Assembly: GCA_046047495.1 (NCBI GenBank)
Contig: JBJOHV010000100.1
Location: 1-41,464, forward strand
Direction: 5' to 3'
Length of the DNA: 41,464 nt
Source: NORP240 sp046047495
Lineage (GTDB): Bacteria; Pseudomonadota; Gammaproteobacteria; Pseudomonadales; Pseudohongiellaceae
Within the stretch, counting starts at the first letter, position 1. Each line of letters opens with the position of its first letter. The notes beneath the pieces are model-generated. The model was not told the DNA's origin. It made no database searches and saw nothing but the letters and a program-made list of their open reading frames with translations. Of this stretch, positions 41,343 through 41,464 are shown one piece after another. The translations under genes and the position numbers were made by a program.

Positions 41343-41464
41343 ATGGCGAAGGAAAAATTTGAGCGAAAGAAGACCCACGTAAACGTTGGCACGATTGGTC
41401 ACGTTGACCATGGCAAGACGACCCTGACGGCGGCGCTGACGAAGGTATGCGCTGAGACGTGGGG
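41343..41464 (+). CDS. tuf: Elongation factor Tu, N-terminal fragment
   Basis: The first 40 codons of EF-Tu, cut by the window end. EF-Tu is the GTPase that delivers aminoacyl-tRNA to the ribosome. MAKEKFERKK, HVNVGTIGHVDHGKTTLTAA with the P-loop GHVDHGKT (19-26), and the start of the next helix are visible. AGAGG precedes the ATG. It lies 126 bases after tRNA-Thr, in the tufB position, and probably shares the promoter at 40857. Confidence 0.97.
   Translation, partial: MAKEKFERKKTHVNVGTIGHVDHGKTTLTAALTKVCAETW

Noticed and set aside
1..41464. CRISPR arrays, prophage or insertion sequences
   Set aside because: No regularly spaced repeats, transposase, integrase or phage structural genes were seen on either strand.

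Overview
The window looks like a chromosomal segment of a free-living, probably marine or aquatic, gammaproteobacterium. It opens with the 3' end of a 5S rRNA. It closes with birA-coaX-SPOR-like gene-tRNA-Tyr-tRNA-Gly-tRNA-Thr-tuf, an order I know from gammaproteobacteria. The large TonB-dependent receptors, a biosynthetic arginine decarboxylase and a CstA transporter fit an oligotrophic, outer-membrane-rich lifestyle. I see no phage, insertion sequence, integrase or CRISPR array.

Layout. 1-2.5 kb: 5S rRNA with terminator, then a secreted protein with the fold signature of an M12-type metalloprotease but without the zinc histidines. 2.7-4.6 kb: speA. 4.9-15.6 kb: three tandem, closely related TonB-dependent receptors, each with its own sigma70-like promoter and strong terminator. 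15.7-18.7 kb (minus strand): a small hypothetical gene and a DUF5916 outer-membrane protein. 18.9-23.0 kb: an alginate-export-type porin, an NqrB/RnfD-like membrane protein fused to Sel1-like repeats, and a translationally coupled FGE/SUMF1-family protein. 23.1-36.6 kb: the most unusual part. 36.7-41.5 kb: cstA and the housekeeping end.

The 23.1-36.6 kb region encodes three exported redoxin-cytochrome c-copper monooxygenase fusions and four exported beta-propeller proteins. The monooxygenase C-termini keep all six copper-ligand positions of peptidylglycine alpha-hydroxylating monooxygenase (PHM). The propellers resemble peptidyl-alpha-hydroxyglycine alpha-amidating lyase (PAL). Two of them keep the PAL zinc histidines and catalytic Tyr/Arg positions. 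The other two carry Tyr-to-His and His-to-Glu changes and are each divergent from a PHM-like gene. A HupE/UreJ-type metal permease sits among them. PHM and PAL are the two halves of the animal peptide-amidating enzyme PAM, so this reads as a split, multi-copy, heme-wired bacterial oxidation/lyase system in the envelope. Its substrate cannot be read from the sequence. Amidated peptides are one possibility; oxidative N- or O-dealkylation of glycine-like or other small molecules is another.

Two further genes are apparent pseudoenzymes: the M12-like protein and a NUC1-type nuclease homologue inside the PHM/PAL locus. All family assignments and residue correspondences were made by eye from remembered family motifs, without database searches.
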